A stretch of 64,000 nucleotides of DNA, from the NCBI GenBank assembly GCA_963675655.1, contig OY776489.1, forward strand, positions 744,001 through 808,000, given 5' to 3'. This DNA comes from CAXXOK01 sp963675655 (lineage in GTDB: Bacteria; Bacillota; Clostridia; Christensenellales; Aristaeellaceae). The position numbers and the translations under genes were made by a program. The notes below the pieces were generated by a model. The model ran no database searches. It was given only the letters and a program-made list of their open reading frames with translations, and was not told where the DNA came from. Positions 43,488 through 52,117 of this stretch are shown one piece after another (positions within the stretch are counted from its first letter, which is position 1; every line of letters starts with the position of its first letter).

Positions 43488-45059
43488 ATGCGTAACCTGA
43501 AAAGACTGGCATCCCTGTTGCTGACGCTGACGATGGTCGTCGGCATGCTTGTCGGCTTCACCGCTACCGCTTCTGCGGCGGGTGAAAACGGCACCTACTC
43601 GATGTTTATGCGCTCCACCTACATCGACTGGATCAAAGAACTGAAATGGTACGATGTTGCCGAAGAGCGTACCGGCATCACGGTTGACTACATTTACGGA
43701 CCCGAGGAGTTCAGCGATTGCTACTCCGAGGTCGACCAGCGCATCATCAGCAATACGCTGCCCGACGCCGTAATGACCAAACTGGCGCAGACCAACGTGT
43801 ATGGCCCGCAAGGCGTTTTTGCCGATTTGGCCCCCTACATCGCCAAGTACGCGCCCAACATTCAGGCGTACATCGATGCCAACCCCACCTATAAAGCGCT
43901 TGTAACCAACGCGGACGGCGCTATCTACGCACTGGCTAAAGAAACCCCCATCTTTGCCGATTTGATTGGCTATCGCGCTGACCATTTCGCCAAAGCGGGC
44001 GTCGATCCGGATTCCATCGTGACTGTGGAAGACTTCACCAACGCAATGCGTACGCTGAAAGCCTACTACGGCGCAGACAACAAGAACTACTATCCTCTCT
44101 GCGGCCGTGACACGCCCATCCGCTTTGCGGCTTGGTTTGCCGCCGCGAGCAACATTTCTTCCACCGAGTCCAACGGCATCTATGTGAGCGGCCACTACAA
44201 AGACGGCTCTCTGGACATCATGGCCGACGGCGCTTACACGATGGTTGAAACCATGAAAACATGGTATGACGAAGGCCTCATCAATCCCGACTGGATCGCC
44301 GGCACCATGGGCGAAGCCGATTGGGAAGCAACCATGCTCAACGGCAACGGCTCCATCTTCTATGATTACTACAACCGTGCCCAGTGGTTCATGAACAACG
44401 GCGGCCCGGACAACGACCCCGATTACCAGATGGCGGTTCTCAACTTCTTCAAGGATGAGAACGGCAATCCCCTCCCGGTAACCACGTCGCTGAAATATAA
44501 CGACGAAACCTGCACCGGTGTAAACGCCAACGCTTCCGAAGAAACCATCAAGGCCATCCTGACCTTCATCGATTACTTCTACAGCGAAGAAGGCATGATT
44601 CTGGCTAACTACGGCGTGGAAGGCGAAAGCTACGCGGTTGCCGAAGACGGCTCCAAGTACTTCATCGTGGACTACGACACCGAGGAAAGCACCCCCGCGG
44701 GCGAAAAACGCTGGAGCTTCCTCTCCGACCGTTTGACGGTTTGCAAACCCGTTGACGACGTAGCGTTCTTTAAGTGGAATGCCCCGTTGATCGCGGAAGC
44801 TGCCGGCCGCCTCTTCGTGCCGGAAAACATGATGACCTCCTACGTTCTCAAATTCACCGATGGCCAGTCCAAAGAGCTGAGCAATCTGGTTGCGGCCGTG
44901 TACGACGCGCAGATGGCCGGTATCGTAAGCTTCATCAACGGCGACCGTGAGTTGACCGCCGATGAATGGGCTGCTTTCCAGGATGAAATGAACGGTCTGG
45001 GCCTCAGCCGCATTGAAGAAATTCAGCTGGCTGCCTATCAGGCCACCTACGGTATGTAA
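43488..45059 (+). CDS. Extracellular sugar-binding protein of ABC importer (LplA type)
   Basis: A 523-residue exported protein starting at 43488 after AAAGGAGG. The signal peptide is MRNLKRLASLLLTLTMVVGM followed by LVGFTATASAA; no lipobox is apparent. It shares the layout of the binding protein at 8474-10063 (TMVETMKTWYDEGLINPDW, IDYFYSEEGMILANYGVEGESY). It lies 28 bases after the pdxA2 gene and heads an LplB/YtcP permease pair, so the ligand is presumably the glycoside or acid sugar used by the operon. Confidence 0.9.
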   Translation: MRNLKRLASLLLTLTMVVGMLVGFTATASAAGENGTYSMFMRSTYIDWIKELKWYDVAEERTGITVDYIYGPEEFSDCYSEVDQRIISNTLPDAVMTKLAQTNVYGPQGVFADLAPYIAKYAPNIQAYIDANPTYKALVTNADGAIYALAKETPIFADLIGYRADHFAKAGVDPDSIVTVEDFTNAMRTLKAYYGADNKNYYPLCGRDTPIRFAAWFAAASNISSTESNGIYVSGHYKDGSLDIMADGAYTMVETMKTWYDEGLINPDWIAGTMGEADWEATMLNGNGSIFYDYYNRAQWFMNNGGPDNDPDYQMAVLNFFKDENGNPLPVTTSLKYNDETCTGVNANASEETIKAILTFIDYFYSEEGMILANYGVEGESYAVAEDGSKYFIVDYDTEESTPAGEKRWSFLSDRLTVCKPVDDVAFFKWNAPLIAEAAGRLFVPENMMTSYVLKFTDGQSKELSNLVAAVYDAQMAGIVSFINGDRELTADEWAAFQDEMNGLGLSRIEEIQLAAYQATYGM

Positions 45060-45134
45060 TTCACTCCAACGTCTATTGCACCCGGCGCCGCCCGGCGGCG
45101 TCGGGTGCCCTTGTAACAGAAAGGAGCGTCCCCC

Positions 45135-46100
45135 ATGGACAAGACCTCCACAACAGCATTACCGGCACGGCAGCGTCCCACGCTTGTGCAACGGATGAGG
45201 AAGGATCTGGCCAAAAACCACCGCCTTTACTGGCTGATACTGCCCGGCTTTTTAGTACTGCTGTTCTTCAAAATCGGACCCGTGGGGGCCATGTGCATCG
45301 CCTTTCAGGACTTCAGCGCCGCCAAGGGTATTTTGCACAGCGCCTGGGTCGGGCTGGATAATTTCACCCGCATTTTCCACGACGCCTATATTATCTCCAT
45401 CGTACGCAATACGGTGATCCTTGCGTTTTTATCCATTGTGATTGCGTTTCCGATTCCCATTTTATTTTCGCTTTTCCTCAACGAAGTGCGCAACAAAAAG
45501 GTGAAAAGCCTTGTGCAGTCGCTTAGCTTCCTGCCGTACTTTATTTCCGCAGCCGTTATGGTCAGTATTCTGGCTACACTGCTTTCGCGCAGTTCCGGAC
45601 TGGTGAACAACCTGATAACAGCAGCAGGGGGCAAGGCCATCAACTTTATGGCCAAACCACAATGGTTCAGGCCCCTGTATGTTATTTTGGAGGTTTGGCA
45701 AACCTTCGGTTATTCCGCTATTATCTATATCGCCGCTATTACCGCCATCGACCCCGCCCTGTATGAGGCTGCAGAGGTAGACGGCGCTGACCGGTGGAAA
45801 AAAATGTGGCACATTACGCTGCCCGGCATTTCCACCTCCATCATTGTGATGCTCATCATCAGCGTAGGCAATATTTTCACGGTCAATCTGGACCGTATCC
45901 TGCTGATGTATAACCAAAGCGTCTATTCAACGGCAGACGTGATACAAACCTATGTATACCGCATCGTGTTTCAATCCACCGGGTTCCCCGATTACAGCTA
46001 CGCAACGGCCGTCAACATGCTAAAGTCCGTCATCGCCTTTATTCTGGTTACAGGCGTAAACCGCATTGCGGATAAAGTTGCGGGCGCGCGGCTGTTTTAG
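45135..46100 (+). CDS. Sugar ABC transporter permease, LplB type
   Basis: A 321-residue membrane protein with six predicted transmembrane segments and the EAA loop YEAAEVDGADRWKKMWHITLPG. The N-terminal cytoplasmic stretch before the first segment is about 30 residues, as in LplB. A GC-rich hairpin (GGCGCCGCCC...GGCGTCGGGTGCC region near 45080-45110) in the gap after the binding-protein gene may trim expression of the permeases. Confidence 0.92.
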   Translation: MDKTSTTALPARQRPTLVQRMRKDLAKNHRLYWLILPGFLVLLFFKIGPVGAMCIAFQDFSAAKGILHSAWVGLDNFTRIFHDAYIISIVRNTVILAFLSIVIAFPIPILFSLFLNEVRNKKVKSLVQSLSFLPYFISAAVMVSILATLLSRSSGLVNNLITAAGGKAINFMAKPQWFRPLYVILEVWQTFGYSAIIYIAAITAIDPALYEAAEVDGADRWKKMWHITLPGISTSIIVMLIISVGNIFTVNLDRILLMYNQSVYSTADVIQTYVYRIVFQSTGFPDYSYATAVNMLKSVIAFILVTGVNRIADKVAGARLF

Positions 46101-46117
46101 GAAGGAGGGAGTACGCG

Positions 46118-46996
46118 ATGAGAAAGAATAAAAACAGTGCCTTTGATTTTGTCAACAGCGGCCTGCTGCTGCTGGTTGCGCTGGTGTGCGTATACCCGTT
46201 TTTGTACGTGTTTTTCGTTTCCGCCAGCGACGGCACCTTTCTGGCGCTGGGCGAGGTAACGTTTTTACCCAAAGGTTTTCAGCTCAAGGCTTATTCCTAC
46301 ATTCTCACCATGCCGCGCATCAACGTGGGCACCGGCATGCTTAACTCGCTTTTTTACACCATCCTCGGTACGCTGGCAGGCGTAATCGTCACCTTTGTTA
46401 CGGCGTTTGTTCTCTCCCGGCAACGCTTTGTGCACCGGTATTGGATTATGTCGCTGTTCATCATCACATGGGTGTTTGACGCAGGCATTATTCCCCAGTA
46501 CATCATCTACAATAACTTCGGCTTTGTGGACAGCATTTGGGTTATGATTATCCCCGGCGCGATCAACACACAGTTTTTAATTATCGCCAAGGCATTTTTG
46601 GACGGTATCCCCAAGGAGCTGGAAGAAGCTGCTTTTGTGGACGGAGCCAACGACTACACCATCCTGTTCCGGATTTATATGCCGCTTGCCACCACAATAC
46701 TGGCTACGCTTTCTGTGTTTTATGCCGTCAGCATTTGGAACCAATACCTGATTCCGCAGATTTACTTAAAGAGCAACGAGCTGAAAACCATACAGCAGGT
46801 ACTGAAAGACGTGGTTATTACCGATAATACCTCCGGCACAACGTTTAAAAACGTAACCATCGACGGCACGGTGCTGAACCAGCAAAACCTGAAGGCTACA
46901 GCTATTTTCATCGCCATGCTGCCAATCGTCTGTGTATACCCCATCGTGCAGAAATATTTCCGCAAAGGCATCCTGATCGGCTCAGTCAAGGGCTGA
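46118..46996 (+). CDS. Sugar ABC transporter permease, YtcP type
   Basis: A 292-residue membrane protein, partner of the preceding permease, with the EAA-like loop EEAAFVDGANDYTILFRIYMPL and the GILIGSVKG ending shared by this group. GAAGGAGGGAG precedes the ATG. No ATPase gene is nearby. Confidence 0.92.
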   Translation: MRKNKNSAFDFVNSGLLLLVALVCVYPFLYVFFVSASDGTFLALGEVTFLPKGFQLKAYSYILTMPRINVGTGMLNSLFYTILGTLAGVIVTFVTAFVLSRQRFVHRYWIMSLFIITWVFDAGIIPQYIIYNNFGFVDSIWVMIIPGAINTQFLIIAKAFLDGIPKELEEAAFVDGANDYTILFRIYMPLATTILATLSVFYAVSIWNQYLIPQIYLKSNELKTIQQVLKDVVITDNTSGTTFKNVTIDGTVLNQQNLKATAIFIAMLPIVCVYPIVQKYFRKGILIGSVKG

Positions 46997-47021
46997 TCAC
47001 CAGTAAGAGAGGAGACCTTCC

Positions 47022-48188
47022 ATGCGAACCCTGATTGAACTGCCGGTTTTGGGAAACGAAGGAAAGCTATATCACAACAATCTGTTGAACACCGTGGAGG
47101 CGCTGATTCCCAACCCCTTCACCAGCTGCCACGCCGCCGATTTGCTGGAACTGCCTAACGGTGATGTGCTGTGCTGCTGGTTTGCGGGCAGCGACGAGGG
47201 CAATGCGGATATCAGCATCGCGCTTTCGCGCCTCAACGCGGGCGAAAGCCAATGGACGACGCCCGTTATTATCTCCGACGATGCCTCCCGTTCGGAGCAA
47301 AACCCCAGCCTTTTCCTTGCGCCAAGCGGCGAAGTGTGGGTGATGTACACCGCGCAGACTGCGCGCACACCGGAAACGCCCGTGAATTTCAACCTGCAAT
47401 ACACCGCCGAGATCCGGCGGAAAATCTCCTCCGATAACGGCTATACCTGGGGCAAGACCGAGGCGATGTTTACGCGCAGCGGCTCCTTCTGCCGCCAGAA
47501 GATACAGGTGCTTTCCAGCGGCCGCTGGATTTTCGGCAACTGGATCTGCTTTCCCGATAACACCCGCAACGGCAGCGATATTACCGTGTTCCAGTGCAGC
47601 GACGATCAGGGTAAAACATGGCGTACGGTCGAAATGCCAAACAGCGCGGGACGCGTGCACGCAAATGTGCTGGAACTTACCCCCGGCAAGCTGGTATGCC
47701 TGCTGCGCAGCCGTTTTGCCGACAATGTTTACCGTTCCTATTCCGAAGATAACGGCGAAACGTGGTCCGAGCCGGTGCGCACCATTTTGCGCAATAACAA
47801 TAGCAGCATCTCCGCCATACAGCTGCAGAGCGGAGCGATCGGGCTGATCTATAACGACGTAAGCTTTAATACCGATACGTCCCGTACGGTATGGCCCCGG
47901 CAGCGCTGCCCCGTAACCCTCGCCATCAGCGAAGACGGCGGCGTTACATGGCCGTGGCGGCGCGTGGTGGAGCCCGGCGAGGGCTTTGTAGGCCCGTGGA
48001 ACGACGTGAACAACCGCCGCTACGAATACCCCGTGATGATGCAGGGCGCGGACGGCGCCATCCACTGCGCATACAGCTGGGGCACGCGCAAGCAGGTGAA
48101 GTATGTGGTGGTTACCGAAGCGTGGATTCGCGGCGAGGAGCTGGTAAAGGGCGCGGAGGGCGACGAAACCATGCCCTGCGACCGGTAA
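47022..48188 (+). CDS. Sialidase-superfamily BNR/Asp-box beta-propeller enzyme
   Basis: A 388-residue protein with four Asp-boxes (SxDxGxTW form) at about residues 135 (SSDNGYTW), 192 (SDDQGKTW), 240 (SEDNGETW) and 302 (SEDGGVTW), diagnostic of the six-bladed propeller of sialidases and related glycosidases or lyases. There is no signal peptide, so it would act in the cytoplasm after import. Bacterial extracellular sialidases normally have one. Enzymes with the same fold include exo-sialidases and rhamnosyl-glucuronate hydrolases or lyases, so the substrate is open. It ends the operon with the third importer and acid-sugar genes. Confidence 0.75.
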   Translation: MRTLIELPVLGNEGKLYHNNLLNTVEALIPNPFTSCHAADLLELPNGDVLCCWFAGSDEGNADISIALSRLNAGESQWTTPVIISDDASRSEQNPSLFLAPSGEVWVMYTAQTARTPETPVNFNLQYTAEIRRKISSDNGYTWGKTEAMFTRSGSFCRQKIQVLSSGRWIFGNWICFPDNTRNGSDITVFQCSDDQGKTWRTVEMPNSAGRVHANVLELTPGKLVCLLRSRFADNVYRSYSEDNGETWSEPVRTILRNNNSSISAIQLQSGAIGLIYNDVSFNTDTSRTVWPRQRCPVTLAISEDGGVTWPWRRVVEPGEGFVGPWNDVNNRRYEYPVMMQGADGAIHCAYSWGTRKQVKYVVVTEAWIRGEELVKGAEGDETMPCDR

Positions 48189-48747
48189 GCCAGCCAAGGC
48201 TTTACCGTTTCTCCAGTCTGCCAGCATAAATGCCTTGCCGCCTTTTCATCGCGGCACAGGCAAGTGATTTACTTAGCAACACAATTGTAATTTAGCGCCC
48301 CGCTTTCGCAGAGAAGCGAGGCGCTTTACTATGCCGCAAAGTGGTTTCCTTTGACTGTATAAGTCGCTAAGGGTATGGGGTTATCGTGTGGATATACCAG
48401 TTATCCGGCAACAATACGCGATGTTTTCCAGATCAGCGAGTATTGCAACCCCATAAGCTCCGCAAGTTTCTCCGGTCCCCGCAAACAGCGTTCCCTCTGT
48501 TTTACCAGAGCGGCCATCGGTTTCTTTAGCGTCCATCTGCCAGGTGCCCTTCATCCCGCTATTTAACACATCTTCCGCATATCTGCATGGTTTCTATGCG
48601 GCTGTATGCCATGCCTATACACTGGCAGGAAACCGCTATTGGGCAGAGAAACAGATAAGCAGCCCCTACACTCCGCAAACGATATGCGCAGCAGGTGCCC
48701 CGTTTATCCCGCTCCCCTTTTCCCACCCTGTATAACATGGAAAGGCG
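48189..48747. other. Non-coding interval with terminator-like hairpins
   Basis: After the BNR gene there is a small TGCCGC/GCGGCA hairpin (about 48236-48256) and a larger stem at 48294-48325. Further on, TATGGGGTTA (from about 48375) is matched by AACCCCATA (from about 48448). I see no intact gene; a 62-codon - strand frame at 48381-48569 lacks a ribosome site and recognisable family. Confidence 0.45.
48294..48327 (+). terminator. Probable terminator of the acid-sugar/importer operon
   Basis: AGCGCCCCGCTTT (48294-48306) pairs with GAAGCGAGGCGCT (48313-48325) with two imperfect positions; only a short T-run follows. Confidence 0.5.
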
Positions 48748-49422
48748 GTGTATCCGTTGACACCGGAAAATGAGCTGGATGCTTTGGAGCCGCTGGCGAT
48801 GGAGCTACAATCCATCGTCCAAAACGGCCTCACCTATACCAAAGCCCCATACGCCAAGGAGCGCTTTGCGCGCGTGCGGGACATCTCCGCGCAGATCATG
48901 AGCCGCAAAACAGGGCTTCCCTTGCGCAGGTAAAGGATGTTTTTTTACAACGAAACCGGATACCAGACCTCGAAAATCGAAACGCGGGGCGTGGTGTTTG
49001 CAGGCGATCAAATATTACTTGTCAAAGAACGCGGCCTGCGAGCGCTGCCCGGAAGCTGGATTGATTACAACGAATCCATCGCGTCCAACACCGTGAAAGA
49101 AGTGAAGGAATAAGCCGGGCTGGATGTAACGCCGGTGAAAATCATCGCGCTGCAGGACCGCAACAAGCATAACCGCCCCCAATACGCCTATGGCATTTGC
49201 AAGGTGTTCGTGCTGTGCCGGGTGCTGGGCGACAGCTTCCAGCCCAACATCGAAACCACCGCGAGCGGCTGCTTCGCGTTTAACGCGCTGCCGGAGCCGG
49301 ACGCGCACAAAACCACGCGCGAGCAGGTGGAGATGTGCTTTGCCGCTTATCAAAGCCCAAGCCGGGAAACCATGTTCGACTCATCAGATTGCTATTGTAC
49401 TGTAAATTTCGCGTTATTATAG
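48748..49422 (+). pseudogene. Nudix hydrolase with N-terminal helical domain, inactivated
   Basis: The first 61 codons (start GTG 48748, or TTG 48757) encode the helical N-terminal domain of YjhB-type Nudix hydrolases (IVQNGLTYTKAPYAKERFARVRDISAQIM) and stop at 48931-48933. The Nudix domain continues in a different frame from about 48939 (FFYNETGYQTSKIETRGVVF), so there is a frameshift near 48920-48945. Inside the Nudix box GSWIDYNESIASNTVKEVKE a TAA stop at 49111-49113 replaces the conserved glutamate codon (GAA to TAA is one change). After it the frame reads on (AGLDVTPVKIIALQDRNKHN...) to a TAG at 49420-49422. Two independent lesions make a functional product unlikely. Confidence 0.85.
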
Positions 49423-49629
49423 TGCGGGATTTCTTTATTCGCAACGTTTCTTTTTCTTGTACTCCGTCGAAAGATCAAGCCTTTGCTGAATACTCTTTGC
49501 TGGGTACGCTGCAAAGTACACTAATCGTCGTTTTTTTCTATCTTCTCATCTTTGCAAAAACAGATTTTCAATAGCTTTCACCCCTCCGCACACTTTACAT
49601 GGCTTTTACGGTATCTTTTTGAAAAAGAG
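49423..49629. other. Non-coding interval upstream of trp promoter
   Basis: AT-rich spacer between the Nudix pseudogene and the trp promoter. I see no gene or structure. Confidence 0.4.
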
Positions 49630-49658
49630 TTGACAGCTTTTCTGATGTATGGTACGCT
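49630..49658 (+). promoter_or_regulatory. Promoter for trp operon
   Basis: TTGACA (49630-49635), 17-base spacer, weak -10 TACGCT (49653-49658) supported by an extended TG at 49650-49651. It is placed immediately before the T-box leader. Confidence 0.6.
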
Positions 49659-49676
49659 GTATCCAATTTCATAGCA

Positions 49677-49940
49677 AACCGCTGAAGCGGAGATAACGGT
49701 GATTATGCTCTTCCAGAGAGCCCGGGTGCTGAGAATCGGGCAGAATACAGATCATCAAATGGACCGCTGAGGGCGTGGGGAAAGGCTTTTGCCGAGTATT
49801 CCACGACGTGTGGGCATACGTCAGTTGCCGGGGATATGTTGGTATCCCGCAAAGAGCACGATAGTTCTATCGTGAATCAGGGTGGCACCGCGAGTTATAC
49901 AGCTCGTCCTTGACAGTATTGTCAGGGGCGGGCTTTTTTG
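49677..49940 (+). ncRNA. T-box leader, tryptophan-responsive
   Basis: The leader has T-box landmarks in order: the stem I region with AGAGAGCCCGGGTGCTGAGA, a likely specifier codon TGG at 49760-49762 followed by A, a stem III hairpin (49857-49864 with 49867-49874), the T-box sequence TGGCACCGCG at 49883-49892 and a terminator. Binding of uncharged tRNA-Trp through UGG and its acceptor end would favour the antiterminator and allow transcription of trpEGDCFBA. The specifier matches the operon downstream, which supports the assignment; the stem I folding was done by eye only. Confidence 0.9.
49902..49939 (+). terminator. T-box regulated terminator
   Basis: GCTCGTCC (49902-49909) pairs with GGGCGGGC (49926-49933) using G-T pairs, with inner TGACA/TGTCA pairing, followed by TTTTTT (49934-49939). 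The left arm lies where the antiterminator would compete. Confidence 0.85.
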
Positions 49941-50066
49941 GTTCCCTCCGCCTCTGCAAGCTAACAGCCTTATGCGCTCTGCGCACGCGCACCAACAAGC
50001 GCCGCGCATAACGTTTGCCCAAGGCTGTCAGTAAACCCATTTGGGACAGAAAGGCGTGATCAACCC

Positions 50067-51554
50067 ATGGCAAGGCCATCCCTCAACGAAGCCAAAAAAC
50101 TGGCGCAAACCGGCAGCTACACCATCCTGCCGATGAGCTGCGAACTTTATTCCGATTCCGTCACCGCCATACAGGCGCTTCGGCGGTTGAAAAACGTAAG
50201 CTCCCACAGCTATCTGCTGGAGAGCGTGGAAAATCAGGAAAAGTGGGGCCGCTATACATTCCTCGGGTACGACCCGCGGCTGGAGCTTACGTGCACACGC
50301 GGTAAAGCGGCCCTGACCACAGGGGCGTCGGTTGTGGAAACGGCGGAAAACCCCAGCGCCCTCATCCGTCGGGTACTGAAGGATTACCGCAGCCCGCGCC
50401 TTTCGTACCTGCCGCCCTTTACCGGCGGGTTGGTAGGCTATTTTGCCTATGATTATATCCAATACGCCGAACCGACCCTTGTGCTGGATGCGCAGGATCA
50501 GGAGAATTTTAAAGATGTCGATCTGATGCTGTTTGACCGGGTGATCGCCTTTGATAATTACCGTAATAAAATCATCCTGATCGTCAACGTGAAATGCGAG
50601 AACATCGAAACCGAGTACCGGCGCGGCGAAATGGAGCTGGATAATATGCGGCGGCTGATTCTCTCCGGCGCGCCGTGCGCGGACAAACCGGGCAAACTTC
50701 GCTCCCCCATGCGCACCCTGTTTGACAAGGACGGCTATTGCGATATGGTACGCAAGGCCAAGCAGTATATTTACGAGGGTGATATTTTTCAGGTAGTGCT
50801 GTCCAACCGGCTGGAAGCGGATTTTGAAGGGAGCCTTTTGGATACCTACCGCGTGCTGCGTACAACCAACCCCTCGCCCTATATGTTCTATTTTTCCAGC
50901 AACGACCTAGAAATTGCCGGGGCTTCGCCAGAAACGCTGGTAAAGCTAGAAAACGGCGAGCTGCACACCTTCCCGCTGGCCGGCACCCGCCCGCGCGGCG
51001 AAACGGATGAGGAAGACGTACGGCTGGAAAAAGAATTGCTTTCCGACCGCAAGGAGCTGGCCGAACATAACATGCTGGTGGATTTGGGCCGTAACGATCT
51101 GGGCAAGATCAGTAAGTTCGGCAGTGTGGAAGTGGAAAAATACCTGAGCATCGAGCGGTTCTCCCACGTAATGCACATCGGCTCCACCGTGCGCGGGCAG
51201 ATACGTAAGGGTCAGGACGCACTCAGCGCCGTAGAGGCGGTGCTTCCCGCGGGCACGCTCAGCGGTGCGCCAAAAATACGCGCCTGCGAAATTATCAACG
51301 AGCTGGAAAATAACAAGCGCGGCTTGTACGGCGGGGCCATCGGCTATATCGATTTTACCGGCAATCTGGATACGTGCATCGCCATTCGCATCGCGTTTAC
51401 CAAAAACGGCAAGGTGTTCATCCGCTCGGGTGCGGGCATCGTGGCCGACAGCGTACCGGAAAGTGAGTATCAGGAGTGTATCAACAAGGCCAAGGCCGTG
51501 GTGCGGGCGTTGGAAATTGCGCAGGAGGGAATCGACCATGATTGTGCTGATTGA
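50067..51554 (+). CDS. trpE: Anthranilate synthase component I
   Basis: A 495-residue chorismate-using enzyme; with TrpG it makes anthranilate. The N-terminal part contains the tryptophan feedback-binding element SHSYLLESVE; the catalytic part has IYEGDIFQVVLSNRLEA, the SPETLVKLENGE region, FPLAGTRPRGET, EHNMLVDLGRNDLGKIS and GTLSGAPKIRACEIINELE. Length fits TrpE. It is the first gene after the T-box and overlaps trpG by 17 bases. Confidence 0.96.
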   Translation: MARPSLNEAKKLAQTGSYTILPMSCELYSDSVTAIQALRRLKNVSSHSYLLESVENQEKWGRYTFLGYDPRLELTCTRGKAALTTGASVVETAENPSALIRRVLKDYRSPRLSYLPPFTGGLVGYFAYDYIQYAEPTLVLDAQDQENFKDVDLMLFDRVIAFDNYRNKIILIVNVKCENIETEYRRGEMELDNMRRLILSGAPCADKPGKLRSPMRTLFDKDGYCDMVRKAKQYIYEGDIFQVVLSNRLEADFEGSLLDTYRVLRTTNPSPYMFYFSSNDLEIAGASPETLVKLENGELHTFPLAGTRPRGETDEEDVRLEKELLSDRKELAEHNMLVDLGRNDLGKISKFGSVEVEKYLSIERFSHVMHIGSTVRGQIRKGQDALSAVEAVLPAGTLSGAPKIRACEIINELENNKRGLYGGAIGYIDFTGNLDTCIAIRIAFTKNGKVFIRSGAGIVADSVPESEYQECINKAKAVVRALEIAQEGIDHDCAD

Positions 51555-52104
51555 TAATTACGATAGTTTTTCCTACAACCTGTACCAGCTGGTCGGGCTG
51601 CTCAACCCGGATATCCGCGTGGTGCGAAACGACGAGTTAACCGTTTCGCAAATCGCCGCGCTGCACCCAAGCCACGTTATCCTCTCTCCCGGGCCTGGCT
51701 ACCCCAAAGACGCAGGCATATGCGTGCAAGCCGCTAAAGAACTTGGCAAAACAACCCCGCTGCTGGGCGTTTGCCTGGGGCACCAATCCATCTGCGAGGC
51801 GTTCGGAGCAACCGTAACCCACGCCAAGGAGCTGATGCACGGGCGGCAATCCCCCGTAACCCTCAATGGAAGTTGCCCGCTGTTTACCGGGCTGCCGGAG
51901 CAGATACAGGCGGGGCGATACCACTCGCTGGCTGCCCTACGGAATACCTTACCGGACGAACTGCAAGTGACCGCCGAAAGCGACGACGGCGAAGTCATGG
52001 CCGTGCAGCATACGAAATACCCCATCTTCGGGCTGCAATTCCACCCGGAATCCATCCTCACGCCGGAGGGCGCACACATCATCAAAAATTTTCTGACCGC
52101 GTGA
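51538..52104 (+). CDS. trpG: Anthranilate synthase component II (glutamine amidotransferase)
   Basis: A 188-residue class I amidotransferase starting at ATG 51538 after GGAGGG. It supplies ammonia from glutamine to TrpE. The catalytic cysteine is in LLGVCLGHQSICEAFG, and the His-Glu pair in LQFHPESIL. It may also serve 4-amino-4-deoxychorismate synthase, as in other Firmicutes. It is separate from TrpE and TrpD, not fused. Confidence 0.95.
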   Translation: MIVLIDNYDSFSYNLYQLVGLLNPDIRVVRNDELTVSQIAALHPSHVILSPGPGYPKDAGICVQAAKELGKTTPLLGVCLGHQSICEAFGATVTHAKELMHGRQSPVTLNGSCPLFTGLPEQIQAGRYHSLAALRNTLPDELQVTAESDDGEVMAVQHTKYPIFGLQFHPESILTPEGAHIIKNFLTA

Positions 52105-52117
52105 AAGGAGCCAGATT

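Noticed and set aside
41517..48188. A complete sialic acid (nan) operon
   Set aside because: The aldolase and BNR gene suggested it, but no nanK, nanE or nagA/nagB partners occur and the DUF1537/PdxA2 pair points to acid sugars.
47067..48227. A 386-codon open frame on the - strand
   Set aside because: It lies antisense to the BNR propeller gene, whose Asp-boxes prove the + strand frame; long antisense frames are common at this GC content.
48381..48569. A 62-codon - strand frame resembling a kinase C-terminus (GETCGAYGVAILADL)
   Set aside because: Too short, no ribosome site, and the likeness to FGGY kinases is weak.
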